Assembly (NCBI GenBank): GCA_951812925.1
Contig: OX638368.1
Location: 155,854,492-155,918,491, forward strand
Source: Calliopum simillimum
Taxonomy: Eukaryota; Arthropoda; Insecta; Diptera; Lauxaniidae
Direction of reading: 5' to 3'
DNA: 64,000 nucleotides
The notes under the pieces were generated by a model. It worked only from the letters and a program-made list of their open reading frames with translations. It made no database searches and was not told where the DNA came from. The position numbers and the translations under genes are program-made. Numbering within the stretch: position 1 is the stretch's first letter; each line of letters starts with the position of its first letter. Positions 44,376 to 58,179 of this stretch are shown in pieces.

Positions 44376-45560
44376 TTAAAGTACGGTTGCCAACACTAAC
44401 CCAGAGTCCGCACAATTGAAAAAAAGAAAATAGTGGCACATTGACGTTGCAGTTAAGCGGATTCGACTATAAAAATAAACTTACGGTTATATGTACGAAT
44501 GAAGGAGAATCAAACAATAATTTTTCTCAAAAAAATGGCCCGTAGTTATAGACAAATTAAGACCAAGTTTTAAGAACTTAGAGTGCATAACTACGGGCCA
44601 AATTTTTGTCACGATGGTAAAGCCGTGTTAATGTTTTTTTCCTCCCTTCAGTTTTCCTTATTTTATCAAGACTCGTCGTTTCTGATAATGTCGGTAAAAT
44701 TCAAAATCAGAACCCGAAGTTTACTTTGTTTATTTTTTTCTTTTTTATATTGCATTGCATGTTTGTTTTATTTCGTTTTTTTTTCTTTTCGTTTTCACTT
44801 TATATTATCGTTCGTTGGTTTTTGTTTTTCCGTCTTTCGCAAGCAAACATTGTAAAATTTATCGATTATTTTTCTTCCCCTCTCGGTTTTACTTTTTCAA
44901 GTTTGTTGTGTATTCATTTTTAATTTTTTTTTTGTCTGTATTCAAATTCACAATCGTTTTGCCGGCCGGTAATTTATTTTTCCTTTGTGTTTTCCGCATG
45001 TTGCGCGCGCATATGTTCCAAATTAAGGGGTCTGTACTGTAGTTTTCTGGTGTTTTTTTATAACAGAATAAAGGGTATGTATATCTGGACTTTTGACAAA
45101 ACAACCTAACTCGATATTGCCAACTTTTCAGGAGAGCAAAAAAAAAAAAAAAAAAAATATGATGCTTCTCAATTATTTTTGTGTATGAATTGGAACAAAT
45201 GTTAAGTTTTTATTATAAATGAATACTAAACAAATATTTTCCATTAACTTTTTTTAGCTATAATTATAATTATTGACTTTTAGGTCAATAGTACTTAATA
45301 AAATTGAAATAAGATGTTTTTATTAAATATTTTTTATTTAAAAAATTCTGCTTCATTCCATAGAAAAAGTAACTTACTTTGAAGAATTTTTTTTTTGTCA
45401 TTTAACCTGCATTTATCTCGACTTAAGATGTTTTGTGAAGAAAAAACCATTTTCTTATGTCGATTTAAGTTGTTTTGTGAAAAGCATTTGTAATAGTTTT
45501 TTGTCAAATGCAATTCGAAATAAAACATCGAGATAGGTTGAGTTTCGATTCTACAATATA

Positions 45561-47187
45561 CAGTGGCTCACAAAAGTATTCGGAATTTGAAAATTTTTTA
45601 AAGAATCATAAAATTTTTTAATAACGGATAAATTTTTTTTGAATCACTCTTAATAATTATAACTCGGTTAAAATCTAGTTTTATTTTTTAAAATAAACTT
45701 TCCTAAAATGTTACTTAAAAATGTAAAAAAGAGCTTTTAAGCAAAATCCTACTTAAATTCAATACACAAAAGTATTCGGAATTTTAAAAAATATGGCAAT
45801 ATCTTAAAGACGAAATCAAAGAATAATCTAAAAGTATTGGCGACACTCTTAAAATTCAATTTACAGTTAGTTTGCAGTAGCTCAGTTTTGATTTGTCAGT
45901 TTTTTTTTAAACAAAAGACTGGGTTTTTTAGAAAAAGTAGGATGGGAAGAAAATCAGAAGAAACCACACTTAAATAAAAAAATGCTTAAGCGTGAGGACG
46001 GAAAACCCTTTAGGAGATCACAAGCTGTGTCGGATGAAGTATTTAGACTATACACAGCATTATAGAAAGAAAAAAGATACAAAATTCACAACGCTCTGGT
46101 AGGTTATCGAAACTAGGCATTCGAAACAGGTCGGATATCATACGAAGAACTAAAATTCAACCACGTACTTCAGCAGTGGACATTACTAGAAGCCTCACCA
46201 AATATAATGGAGTAAACATCAGTGATGAAATTGATCGCCAGACACTCAGAAATGCTAGTTATAATGGAAGAACTCAACGTTCCAAACCATTTATAAGTAA
46301 GGCTAACCGCAAAAAGAGCTCAGAGTTTGCAAAAAAACAATAAAGTTGCAACAAATGGCTTATGTCAAGCGTTATTTTTAGAGACAAGACAAAATATTAT
46401 ATAAGTTGCATCTTTATTATATACATAAGCGCTTTTTGCGGTTGGTCTTACTTATAAATGGTTCGGAACGTTGAGTTCTTCCATTATAACTAGCATTTCT
46501 GAGTGTCTGGCGATCAGTTTCATCACTGATGTTTACTCCATTATATTTGGTGAGGCTTCTAGTAATGTCCACTGCTGAAGTACGTAGTTGAATTTTAGTT
46601 TTTCGTAAGATATCCGACCTGTATCGAATGCCTAGTTTCGATAACCTACCAGAGCGTTGCGAATTTTGTAACTTTTTTCTTTCTATAATGCTGTGTATAG
46701 TCTAAATACTTCATCCGACACAGCTTGTGATCTCCTAAAGAGTTTTCCGTCCTCACGCTTTAAAATTTTTTTATTTAAGTGTGGTTTCTTCTGATTTTCT
46801 TCCCATCCTACTTTTTCTAAAAAACCCAGTCTTTTGTTTAAAAAAAAACTGACAAATCAAAACTGAGCTACTGCAAACTAACTGTAAATTGAATTTTAAG
46901 AGTGTCGCCAATACTTTTAGATTATTCTTTGATTTCGTCTTTAAGATATTGCCATATTTTTTAAAATTCCGAATACTTTTGTGTATTGAATTTAAGTAGG
47001 ATTTTGCTTAAAAGCTCTTTTTTACATTTTTAAGTAACATTTTAGGAAAGTTTCTTTTAATAAATAAAACTAGATTTTAACCGAGTTATAATTATTAAGA
47101 GTGATTCAAAAAAAATTTATTCGTTATTAAAAAATTTTATGATTCTTTAAAAAATTTTTAAATTCCGAATACTTTTGTGAGCCACTG
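45561..47187. mobile_element. Palindromic Tc1 derivative (1,627 bp)
   Basis: The ends CAGTGGCTCACAAAAGTATT and the inverse are flanked by TA. Nearly the whole element is two inverted halves joined near 46,370. Each half carries the N-terminal third of a Tc1-like transposase (for example KPFISKANRKKSSEFAKK on the plus strand near 46,290). No catalytic core remains. Confidence 0.85.
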
Positions 47188-47191
47188 TATA

Positions 47192-48871
47192 CTGTCAGCG
47201 TCAAAAGAAGTTGTACACGTTGTTCCTCTATGTTTGCAGTTAAATTATACTCTTTTGCAATTCCCTTTTGTTTTACATTTTTTGTTTTTTTAATAATATA
47301 TTTTCTCCTCTCTTAATGTACATAATAAAAACAACAACAATATTACATTAACAAAAATTCATAGAACAAAAACAAAAACATCTTCATATTAATAGCGTCA
47401 AAAGAAATTGTACAACACGTGCACCAAATATTTTAAAGAATTTTAACGGTAAAAAATTCCCGTTATTTTTAGTGATTTGACTTTTAATCATGTTGTAGGC
47501 AATATTAACTAATTATAATAATTATTAATTGACTTGACGTCGTGGAATCAGTTCAAATCTGAAGATTTTTGAGTAACGAAATTTATTTTCAAAATGGGTA
47601 AACAAACCTCCCTGGATGTTCGCGAACTTGTGCTAAAATATTATAAAAAAGGAAAAACATTGCGTGAAATTGGTTTGATGATTGATAGAAGCCATAATAC
47701 TGTAAAACATATAATTGATAATTACAAAAAGTTCGAAAATTTACAAAATCGTCCCAAATCTGGAAGACCCCGTAAACTAAATGCGACTCAAATACGATCC
47801 ATTGTGCGACGAGTGAAGCAAAATCCAACTGAAAGTGCTGTTAAAATATCCGAGAACATTTCAGAACGCTCAGGTGTTAACGTTAGCTCCAGTACTATAC
47901 GTAGAGCACTACATGCAAATGGACTACGTGGACGAGTTCCAAGAAGCAAACCTTTCATATCAAAAATCAATCAACAGCGACGTCTGAATTTTGCTAAAAA
48001 GTATCAAAATAAACCAAATTCATTCTAGAATAATGTGGTCTTTACTGACGAGAGCAAATTTGAAATTTTTGGTAAGAAAACACCAACTAAAATTTGGAGA
48101 TGCAAAAATTCAGCATTTGCCCAACAAAATGTAATATCTACCGTCAAGCATGGTGGTGGTTCGGTCATGGTATGGGGGTGTATGGCAGCCAGTGTTGTAG
48201 GTAACTTGGTTTTCATAGAGAGCACTATGAATAAAACAGATTACCTCACCATTTTGAAATATAATTTGCAACCTAGTGTCGACAAATTGGGCTTGGATCA
48301 AACTTGGGTCTTTCAACAAGACAATGATCCTAAGCACACTGCTAAAATAGTAAAGGAATGGCTGCTATATCATACCCCAAAACAGCTGGATCATCCCGCC
48401 CAGTCACCCGACCTTAACGCTATCGAGCATTTGTGGGAGCATCTGGACCGTCAGATTAGAAAAAGAACGATTACCAGAAAAGACTCTAAAATCAGTGATA
48501 ATGGAGGAATGGCAAAAAATCTCTTCCGATGTAACCCGAAACCTAGTGGAATCGATGCCCAGAAGATTGCAAGCTGTAATCAACGCAAATGGAAAGTAAA
48601 CAAAATACTAACCTCTTTAAAATTCTTTGAAATAATTTTTTTATACTTACTGTACAATTTCTTTTGACGCTGTGAATTTGAAGTATTTTAAGTTGTTCTA
48701 TAATTTTTTTTATTGTTAAATTTTTTTTTTTTTTTTTTTTTATAAAATGAAAGAATATACAATATATTTTTCAAAAAACATAATATGTTGAATAAAATGA
48801 TAAAGCAAACTAGTAAAATAAAGACAAAAACATAACATATTAACGTGTACAATTTCTTTTGACGCTGACAG
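47192..48871 (+). mobile_element. Tc1-family transposon (1,680 bp), recently inactivated
   Basis: The ends CTGTCAGCGTCAAAAGAA and the inverse are flanked by TA (47,190-47,191 and 48,872-48,873). It contains a near-complete transposase gene and lies directly beside the palindromic element at 45,561. Confidence 0.9.
47594..48667 (+). pseudogene. Tc1-type transposase (DD34E), one nonsense codon and one frameshift
   Basis: The start MGKQTSLDVRELVLKYY leads into two helix-turn-helix segments (LREIGLMIDRSHNTVKHII and VSSSTIRRALHANGLRG), the nuclear-signal-like RVPRSKPF, then the catalytic parts VVFTDESKFEIFG, WVFQQDNDPKHTAKIVKEW and SPDLNAIEHLWE. The spacing between the second Asp (of QQD) and the Glu is 34 residues. 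A TAG at about 48,026 stands where the family has Trp, and the frame shifts near 48,487, after RKDS. Otherwise intact, so inactivation is recent. Confidence 0.92.
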
Positions 48872-49009
48872 TATCTGCAACGAAAAGTCATAGAGATAAG
48901 CCGAGTTTACCAAAAGTAGCGTATTTAAGTTTTATGTTTATGATTAAAATCCTGGAAAATTGTCTTATTTCGAGTTAGGTTGTTTTGTCAAAAGCCCACA
49001 GATATACAT

Positions 49010-52000
49010 ATATTTTTATTTATCCACATAAAGTTCATTCAATTTCAAATATAACTACCCATCACTCATTAAAATTGATTGAAAATTGTGGGTGTTACAA
49101 ATTTTTATCAATCCTCATTCGAAATTATAATTTTTAACGATTAAAAAGGACTAATCTTTCGATGTTTGATCGATCTTTTCCGTTTGAAAAATAAGTCATA
49201 ACACTGATTTAAATAAAGAATACGATTTTTAGTGAATCCTTGTTAAATTTTCCGTTTAATAGTTTTGTGACACTTTAACCCATTAAAGCCTTTTTTTATA
49301 AAAGGAAAAGGTGTCAAAAAGACCCATAAAAACAGGAGCTAATGGTTAAAAAGTTCAAAAAACTATTACACGGTAAATTTTACTAAGTCACCAAAAATCA
49401 TTTTCTTTCAACGCTACTACTTATTCTTTAAACGAAAAGATCGAACAAGCATTTTAAAGTAGGTACATGTAAGATATACATATGTACATACAGTACATAC
49501 ATATTTAAAATTCGTAACATTTACAATTTACAACCAATTTTTATGAATTTATTTGAAATTTATTTTATTTGCAATTGTGTGCACTTTATGAAAAATTAAA
49601 TTTATATGACTTACTGTAAACAATTGAAAAAAACTTCTCTAAAATATCTCCACATATTTTCATTGAACTTAAACTATAGAATATATTTTTAGAACAGCTA
49701 CATATATTCCTCTTTCCAATACCGTAAAAAAATACGTGTAGCGTGTTAACACGGAGTTAAAGCTGTTCTTCTAACACGACTTTATGTGCTATCTCCTTAT
49801 TTTGTTTTACTTTATTCTGCTTGCCAAGACAATCGGTAAAAATGTGGCGCCACGTATGTTAAAATCCTATTAAACACAGCTAAAACACAGCTATGTAATA
49901 TTCAGTGTATACTATGCCAACATCTACAGTCTACTTTGTGCAAATTTATCTGTGTTTAATTAAGCACTTTAGTTGCAGCTTTCCCATGCGTTTCTCAGAA
50001 AGTGCTTAGTTAAACACTGAAAACCGTCGTCTAAAATACTGCTATTATTTTACCGAAAGCCGAGTTAAGCCTTGTTGTCTACAAAAAATGCGATGGGGTG
50101 GTACGCTTGACATATGTACATAATTGCAACAAATTAGAGTTCAAGGACTAGGTGATCACATAAAATAAACAAAAATTCAGCAAGCCTGGTATTTTTTCAA
50201 ATAAACTTCCTAGTTATTTTGTTGAGCATCAAGCTCTTTTTTTTTAACTTTTGGCTAGTTCTATAACAAATTTATGTTATTTTATTTAAATTTAAATTGT
50301 TTTAAACATTTTTTAAAGTTTTAAATTATATTATCTATAAAAATTAACAAAGTCTGTACAATTCGCTAAACTCATACTTGTTTACTCAGTTTTTTGTGAA
50401 TTCTTTATTTTTCTTCTTTGTATGCATAATGGGAACACAATATCGTTTAATTTGTGAGAATCGCATGTTCTCTGGATAATACTTTCAACTCTTAAACAAA
50501 GAGTGTGAGTAAGTATTCTGTACAAAAAGCAGAAGATTGGGGTATTAATGCCCCCAAAAATTATATGTGAATTCTCTTTACCACAATTTTTTTCGCTTTG
50601 CTTTAATATCTCTCGAACAGTATACAGAACTTACAGTTCCAGGTATTCTTTTTTTTTTCATTCTACAACATTCTCGTGTATAGCCAAGTTATTAACCCCA
50701 AACGTCTGTACGATATAAACTTCGCTGTCTACATAAAATTGCACTGTCAGTGAATTCGAAAATTATGTACATACTTGTATCTTTATCTACTTAACTTTTA
50801 ACAGAGCTTTCCGTAGAGTATATTATACATTTAGTAGAATCTTAACATTTAGCAATACCAAAATATTTCACTGTTGTTATAATGTTAGTTCAGTAATGTT
50901 AGGATGGCAGTTAACAGGAAAGCGTGATATGTTTAAATGAAGGTATTTTCAACTTCGAAAAACCGCACTGTAGAAAAAAGCACACGCTCTTAGCAGCATA
51001 CCTACCACCAGAATGAAGTACTCGTAGAATGAAAAATATTCGTGGCAATAAAGACATGTTTCATGGCGGACCATTTTATATATACTATATCTACCTACTT
51101 ACATATGTATATGAAAGTGCTCAGTATTTATATATATAGATATACTTACATATATATGTATGTATATAAGTTATTTTAAATTGTGGGAAACTTGCGAAAT
51201 TTATAGTAAAGTTTTCTGCATTACTTATATACTTAGTTCTGTATTTTCGTTTTTTGGTTTCTTGTACTATCGAATTGTAAAAGATACCAATCGTTTTGTT
51301 TTGTACTAGCTTGTCTCTGAGCAAAGCTCATCTCAACTTTTTTGCTGTTTTTATATATATATATATTTTTTTTTTGGGGTCTATGACATTTTCTATGGTT
51401 ATGGTTACTTGAGTTTTTCTTCAAAAGAACTTTTTTAAACGTTAAGTTATACAAGTGATGAAGTTCTCCTTTTGTTATAGTGTTGTGGCTTAGTTTTTTT
51501 GTTTTGCTTGATAGTTTCGAACTACCAGATACAATTTGATTTAGAGCGGGAAGGGGACTCGGTTGTTCACTATATTCTTTTAAGTGAAGACTTATTTATT
51601 TATTTATCTAATTAGGAAATTTATATTTTCAAAGAAGTTCAATAACACTATATAATATATGCATGTATTAAAGTAATTACTATTAGGAGGTATGTATGTA
51701 TTTCGCATTATTTTGTGTTTAAAGTTTATTTTTGTTTTATTGTGCTCAACAATATATGTATATAACATATACAAGTTCCATATTTACTGCCAAATGTGAT
51801 TTTGGATTGTCTTCTCCATCTTATACTCGTATGTATTGCAAATAATTTAATGTTTAAACATTAAGAGTGATTCTCATGAGCGTTGGTTGAAGGCCAAACA
51901 TTAACCTTTTGATATTTTAATTCTGCACTGAAAAACTTGACGTCGCGCGAGATGACAGGCATTTGATGGTAGCTGCTTATTATTAACTTAATGCTTTGAT

Positions 52001-55000
52001 TATTTTTTTATAACGTGCTTTATTTTAATTGTGATATTTAATATATCAATTCTTTTTTTATTTATTTTGGATCATATGTGCCGTTTGTGCATACTTTTTC
52101 ATAGCTAGCAATGTTGATACTTTTAGAAAGACTGCTCACAAAAAATTATTGAGTCTAAAGGCTGGTAAAGTTCGGGCTTGAGTTCATTAACATTAAAGTT
52201 GTTTTGCCCTTTACTTTGGTAGCTTAATAATGATTTTGTGCTCTATTCCACTTTCAACAAAATGTTAGAGTTCTATTTCACTTACATTATTTTGATTTTT
52301 TAAATAAGTATCAAAATACATCGATACATGCAAAGTAAAAGTTGGTAACTCAAGTTACCAACTTTTTAAGGGACGTCTACACATTTGGTTCCATCTTGTG
52401 TCAAATTTTGGTGCCTCTAGCTTAAAATTTGAAGACCTGGGAGCTCTTTTTGAAGTCACGACCTAAAATGCTCATAACTAAAAACTACGATTTTTGAGTT
52501 ACCGACTTTTACGTTTGACGTATCGACATGTTTTTAAAAACAAAAATCGAATCTCTTTTTTGTTGGAAAACTTTTTAAAACCTTTGGAAGAAAACAAAAA
52601 AACTGACAACACCTCAAAAGATACAATGCAAAATGCAACAAAGACTAGATTTCTTTTGCGAAAATTTCAGTTTTCCATATAGTGCCATAAAACAAAATAT
52701 ACATTAAATTTGCCCATGTGCGTAAAGTTGTAATTTTTTTATGTGCTTCCCGTCCAATGTCTAAAATTATAGAATAAGCCAAAAAATGGAAATTTGTAGA
52801 GGAAAAAACCCAGTTGGTTTTCGATTAAAAATCGCTTCAACTGATCGTAACTTCTAAACTAACTATTTATTTTTTCGCTGATGACCTTAAGTAATCTCTT
52901 ATTCTCTTCTCAGAAGTTTTTGGTCCACAAAATAAATTTATTGGTGTTTTGGTACAAAAATAGCAACTTTTAAGAATATTTTTTATGACTTCTTTGTCTA
53001 GAAATGGTTTTTTTTATTTAGATTTAATTGGTACTTTGTTAAGCTACCATTTTGGCAGTCATATATTCTGAACTACTTAATTAGGGGTTGGTGATCATGA
53101 AAATCGCATATGTTCGATTTCGATTTTTGAGCACACCATCCAGGAACAAAATTAAATCAATTCGTCGTGAACTCAAAAAAAAATTGTCAAAGTACTCGTA
53201 AGCACTTACTGAATAAGAGAATTAAGTTGAAAAACGGTATTTAAAAACACAACAAACCAAAATGGTCAGTTTTAATGTAAATGTCGATGCTGAATCCGAA
53301 TCCGGTCTCAGAAATGCTTTATCACGCATGGTTTTTGAGATATCCCAACCTTAAATTTATCATTTAGTACAAGTGTCAGCGTTTCAAAGTCACTAAGCCA
53401 CGAGCAGTCAGCGCAAAATTTTCGTTCGTCTACAACAACTACAATATTTGGGAAATTTTCGGGAACTACAACAATCACAAAAAATATTTTTTGTGGCTCA
53501 TTTACAACAACAATATTTCGACAATTTTTAAAATTTCTTAGAACCACAACACACACGATAAATTGTTTGTTGTTTTTATTCTGAGGAATTTTGACGAGAT
53601 TGTTGCAATTCCGCGAAATTTGCAAAATATTGAAATATTTTGGTTCTTGTAGGCGAGCTTTTGTTCTAATTTAGTACATATTGTGTTTCGTCTTCAAAAC
53701 GAGCTATGATATGGTCTTGTATGATTTTCCTCAAAAAAACATATGTCCATTCAAAAATGACATAAAAGTTATGGGAATGTGTCAATAGCTATAGAGAATC
53801 TAGATATGATTTTTAACTTTGATGATGTCGTTTTAAAATGGTCGTAGCTTTTAAAAGGAAAATCATACAATCGTAATAATTTCGAAGCAAAATCTTTCAA
53901 CCACTTGGCTAGCAATAGTACTCCTAGGGATGGCCAGAGTTTTCGAACACGTTTCAGACTATCAATGCAACAGGGGCTTAGCCCTTATTTCGTTAAAGAA
54001 GCAAAAGCACATAAACTGTGTCGACACAAGCACGAGTTATTTGCTTTTGCTTTTTTAACGTAGTAAGGGTTAGACTACTGTTGCTCTGATAGCCTCATTT
54101 AATCTCTGACAAAGCAATCATTTTTGTCCTCTTTGATTAACAATATGAAAGTTTATTTATTGTGAATAAAAATGATGCGCACGCAAAGTTCTCATATTCT
54201 TTGGCAACAATGTTGTGTGTATCTTAAGTATACATAAATAAAATGTTTGTTGCCATGTTTCCAAGTTGTGCTGCAGAATTATTTCATTATATGAAAAGGT
54301 ACAAAAAAAAAAAAAAAAACTGCAGGGAACATCAACAACGGTGACACTGACGTCGATGTCATACTGTAGTTAACAGATTTTGCAGATGTATAAAATCCGG
54401 CATGCAATCTTACAGATACATACATATGTATCTCACACCAGACATGACAAGTATGTATCTGAACTGCATTCGGTGTGTAGTGGGTATGTACAATGGAGAT
54501 ACAATAAATGACGGACTTAAACCGCATGAAGCAACATCTGCAGCAGAATCGTTGCTGCGGCAGTGACAGAGGACGTAAAATAAGTTCCAATGTCAAGAGA
54601 ACGAACGTCGAAAACAAAGAACAAAATGTGCTGAGGTTGCACTGTTGATAAATTGAAAGGGCAAAGTGGGGTGAGCACATTTAGACCATGAGTTCCAAGT
54701 TGTAAGCAAGTTCGTTGTGCTTTCAATGCGATTTATGTCGTCATCTGTCTGTGTCTACTGTATTCCAATCCCGATTTTTGTCACCACCACCTTGCTTTTA
54801 CTGCTTGCTTGCTACCCTTCTAGTATGAACTCCCAGTTGTTGCTGAGTTTACATATAAAACATCACACTTGTTTCTTCATCAATTCATCATAAACCAACC
54901 CCATATTCATTAATTTCTTTTCAGAACAGTTTGATGAATTTATATACATAGCTACATACATAAATATATAATGCATTTTAGAGGCCTGTTAAAGCCGGCA

Positions 55001-56740
55001 ATTTAATTTTGTAGAACCAACCTGCAGGACAATGAAATTGAAGTTTTTAGTTAAATTTCTTAAATAATGAAAGCAAAAAGGGTTGGCAACCGCATTGATT
55101 CCGGAAAACCAACTTTTGTTATCAGCTGCGGTTTTCGAGATATCTCGAAATTTCAAAAAATGGCTAACATAAATATGCTAACATTTACAAATCTGCATAT
55201 GTAAATTTACATTTATGTGCGTATGACCAATTATACGAGTGAACAAACTAACTTTCAGTTCAAAAATCATCAATTGCACTAAAACTATATGGCAAAAAGA
55301 CTTGTTCAGCAAATTGCTCGTAGCTTCAATACCTGCGGGCCAATTATAACATCTTTTTATTTAAATAAATAAAATAAATAATTGGGTTTAGGTATAAGCG
55401 TAAAGTTTGAACATGAATAACGGCAAATCCTATGTATGCAGTGGATAATATCCGTGTGGTCCATATTACCCACGTAATCCATATGTCCCTCCCTTACCCT
55501 ACTATAGTTCTCCTTCAGAATTTGCAAATACTCATCTACGATTACAAAGTTATGGCTATTTTTCAATGAAATGATATCCGAACCCAAGATGTTATTGGGT
55601 TATAATATAAGCGCAGATTTCATGTTATATTTTTAATATAACAGTCATACCTTACCATTTTGTCGGTCCAAATTTTTGGCTTCAATGGCCGTATATTCGC
55701 TACATATAATACGCTGTTCGGGCTAAAATCTTTACATGATAAAAACAAAGAATATAAAACAAATGTCCAAGGCGTATTGGTTAGAAATTTAAAAAAACAA
55801 AATAATAATTGAGGTAAAATTGTTCCCTACACGAGGAACTGCATTACTTGCAGCTGATGTTGTAATGTAGTTTTGAGTTGTTATCGTTTTGCCTTGTCAT
55901 CCTTTTGACTTGTTATCCTTGTTTCTCTTTATTCGTACGGATCTTGCTTATATATAATATTAGGAAGACTAGTTGTTAATGAAGAGTCGTTATATGAAAT
56001 TTTCCAGTTTTCTTAACTTACAAACAATTATAATTAATTTGTATTTCCTTGAGAAATTCCAATGATTTCAATGAGATATGTACCTTTAAGTCAAATTAGT
56101 ATGAAAGAAATTTTTATTACTGAAATTCAGGAATTTTTAAAACAAAATTTCAAGTTTGAAATGTTTATTCATTTAGCACCCAATATGTCTTGACATTGGA
56201 TTATGCCAAAATTCATGCCTCTTTTTCTAACACATTCATACATTCTATATTATGTATGTACTAAAATAATTGTACAATTGCTTACAATTCGATATTATCA
56301 AGAGCTACTCGTTATTTCCAGCTGCTTGCTGATCAAATAAAAGGCAGATGGAATTTGTAATGTTACCTTAAATAACACAGTAAAAAATTAAACAAAAATA
56401 AAAAACATGACCTTTTTTTTTGGCAGTTACCCTCATTTTTATTAAAACCTGCCAACTGCAACCAATTTAAGTAGGACAATGAAAAATTACAAATTTTATT
56501 TTTAAGTCATTTGTACCTGAGGAATATATAATTAAGAAACACTTCTTGTATAAATGTTTTATTCAATTCAATTTTCTTTATTTAAGATTAATTTAGTTTA
56601 TAACAATTGGTGTATTTTAAAAATATATACAAGATATTATGTACATTGCCGAAAATAATTTTCTTCTATATTATTATTTCATTTATTTAGTTAAAATGTG
56701 ACCCTCCACAGGAAAAGCGACCTTATCTTCAGTGGCAAAA
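49010..56740. other. AT-rich sequence, probable intron, no gene seen
   Basis: No host exon was recognised. It includes TA-rich microsatellites (51,060-51,170), an imperfect palindrome at 53,960-54,080 around a GGCTTAGCCCTTA motif, and a copy of the dispersed GAATCCGAATCCGGTCTCAG motif at 53,291. The rest shows no structure. Confidence 0.3.
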
Positions 56741-56751
56741 TCAGATTTATA

Positions 56752-58033
56752 CGTGGGCTGCTCGATATATTTCTGGCCTAATAATGAAAATGCTAATATT
56801 TATCATCAAAAATGGTTTTAATGTTTTTCACAGTATTCTCCAGCATTATTTATACACTTTTGCATGCGCTCAAACCAATTGTCGAAGCACTTTTTCCACT
56901 CCGATTGAGACACCTCCAAAACATGGTTTCTGAAAGCTTCGACAGCATCTTCTGGCGACGACAATCATTGACCACGCATTTTTTTCTTGATGTGCGGGAA
57001 CAAAAAGAAGTCATTGGGTGCCAAGTCAGGGCTGTACGGCGGATGACCCATCAATTCGACGTTTTGGCTGGTCTAAAAGGCGCTAGTTTGAGCCGATGTG
57101 TCAGAGCTCGCATTGTCATGGTGAACAATGATTCGTGTTCTCTTGTTCGTTTTTCAAATTTCTCCAAAGACTTCAGGCAAACAAATTGTGGTGTACCACT
57201 CAAAATTGACCGTCCTACGTTGCTCAAGCGGAACAGTTGCCACATAACCAGTTTTGCCGAAGAAACAGGCGACCATTTGCTTCGAAGTGCTTCTTCCACG
57301 AACAACTTTAGTTGGATTTGGCTCGTCTTCGAAGACCCACACGGTCGATTGCTGTTTTGTTTCGGGCTCATACGCATAAATCCATGTCACGATCTTATAA
57401 ACGTCTTTTGAAGCACCGCGATCGTATTTTTTCAACATTTCTTTGCACCAATCGACACGAGCCTTTTTTTGAGCGATTGTCAAATTGTGCGGGATCAAAC
57501 GAGAAAAAACCTTTTTTACGGCCAGGTGTTCATGCAATATCAAATGTATTGGAGTGGAACCAATGCCAAAGGATGCCTCTATCTCACGGTATGTCACATG
57601 ATGATCTTTCATTATCAGTTCACGCACGGCATCAATGTTCTCTGACACAACGGCCGTTTTTGGACGACCTTCACGAAATTCGTCTTTGAGCGAGCGTCGG
57701 CCACGATTGAATTCATTAAACCAGTTTTTCATAGTGCTATAGGATGGTGCTTCATTGCCATATAAAGATTTAAGTTCATCGATGCACTCTTGTTGTGATA
57801 ATCCACGTCGAAAGTTGTGAAAAATTATCGCACGAAAATGTTCACGAGTTAATTCCATTTTTTTGCCAAATTGATTTTTTCAAGTCACTGTAAACAACAC
57901 AAATGATGGTCGTACGTCAAAACGTTCTGAGTACGTTTATGCTAAAAAATATCAAACTTTCCAATAGAAATGTCAGATTGCACCTGGCAACACTTAGTGT
58001 TGCCTAGGCCAGAAATATATCGAGCAGCCTACG
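56752..58033 (-). mobile_element. Full-length irritans-type mariner (1,282 bp)
   Basis: The ends CGTGGGCTGCTCGATATATT and its near-exact inverse are flanked by TA at 56,750-56,751 and 58,034-58,035. The transposase lies on the minus strand. The length is normal for mariner (about 1.3 kb). Confidence 0.92.
56815..57858 (-). pseudogene. Mariner transposase, catalytic motif deleted and frame broken
   Basis: From MELTREHFRAIIFHNFRRGL the protein follows the irritans mariner pattern for ~230 residues (APSYSTMKNWFNEFNRGRRS, KKARVDWCKEMLKKYDRGAS). Between KIVT and WIYAYEP the four residues GDES usual in the family are missing, removing the first catalytic Asp. A frameshift follows near 57,160, after which HHDNAS and YSPDLAPNDFF (second and third Asp, D34D type) are still readable in another frame, and a TGA interrupts near 56,970. 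It cannot be active. Confidence 0.9.
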
Positions 58034-58179
58034 TATTTCAACAAATAAAATTTGCTAATGGTTCCTATTCGATTTACCGAAACATAAATCCGATTTGGTG
58101 TTAATTATCGAAATGCGGAGCTCTTGAAGATTGATTTTATTCCGATTTCGAAGTGAAATGGATTTCAAAACATGCCTGA

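Larger units (their letters stand above)
45084..49002. mobile_element. TA-flanked MITE, copy 2, split by two Tc1-type insertions
   Basis: The left end TCTGGACTTTTGACAAAACA (45,084) and right end GTCAAAAGCCCACAGA (to 49,002) are flanked by TA. The MITE itself is 45,084-45,560 plus 48,874-49,002; the middle is two adjacent Tc1-type elements. Confidence 0.75.

Noticed and set aside
51060..51170. TATATA-rich stretch considered as a promoter
   Set aside because: Simple microsatellite with no downstream coding exon or initiator context.
54279..54680. 133-codon minus-strand frame with many Cys and His
   Set aside because: No spacing pattern of a known finger or secreted peptide; composition fits chance in this stretch.
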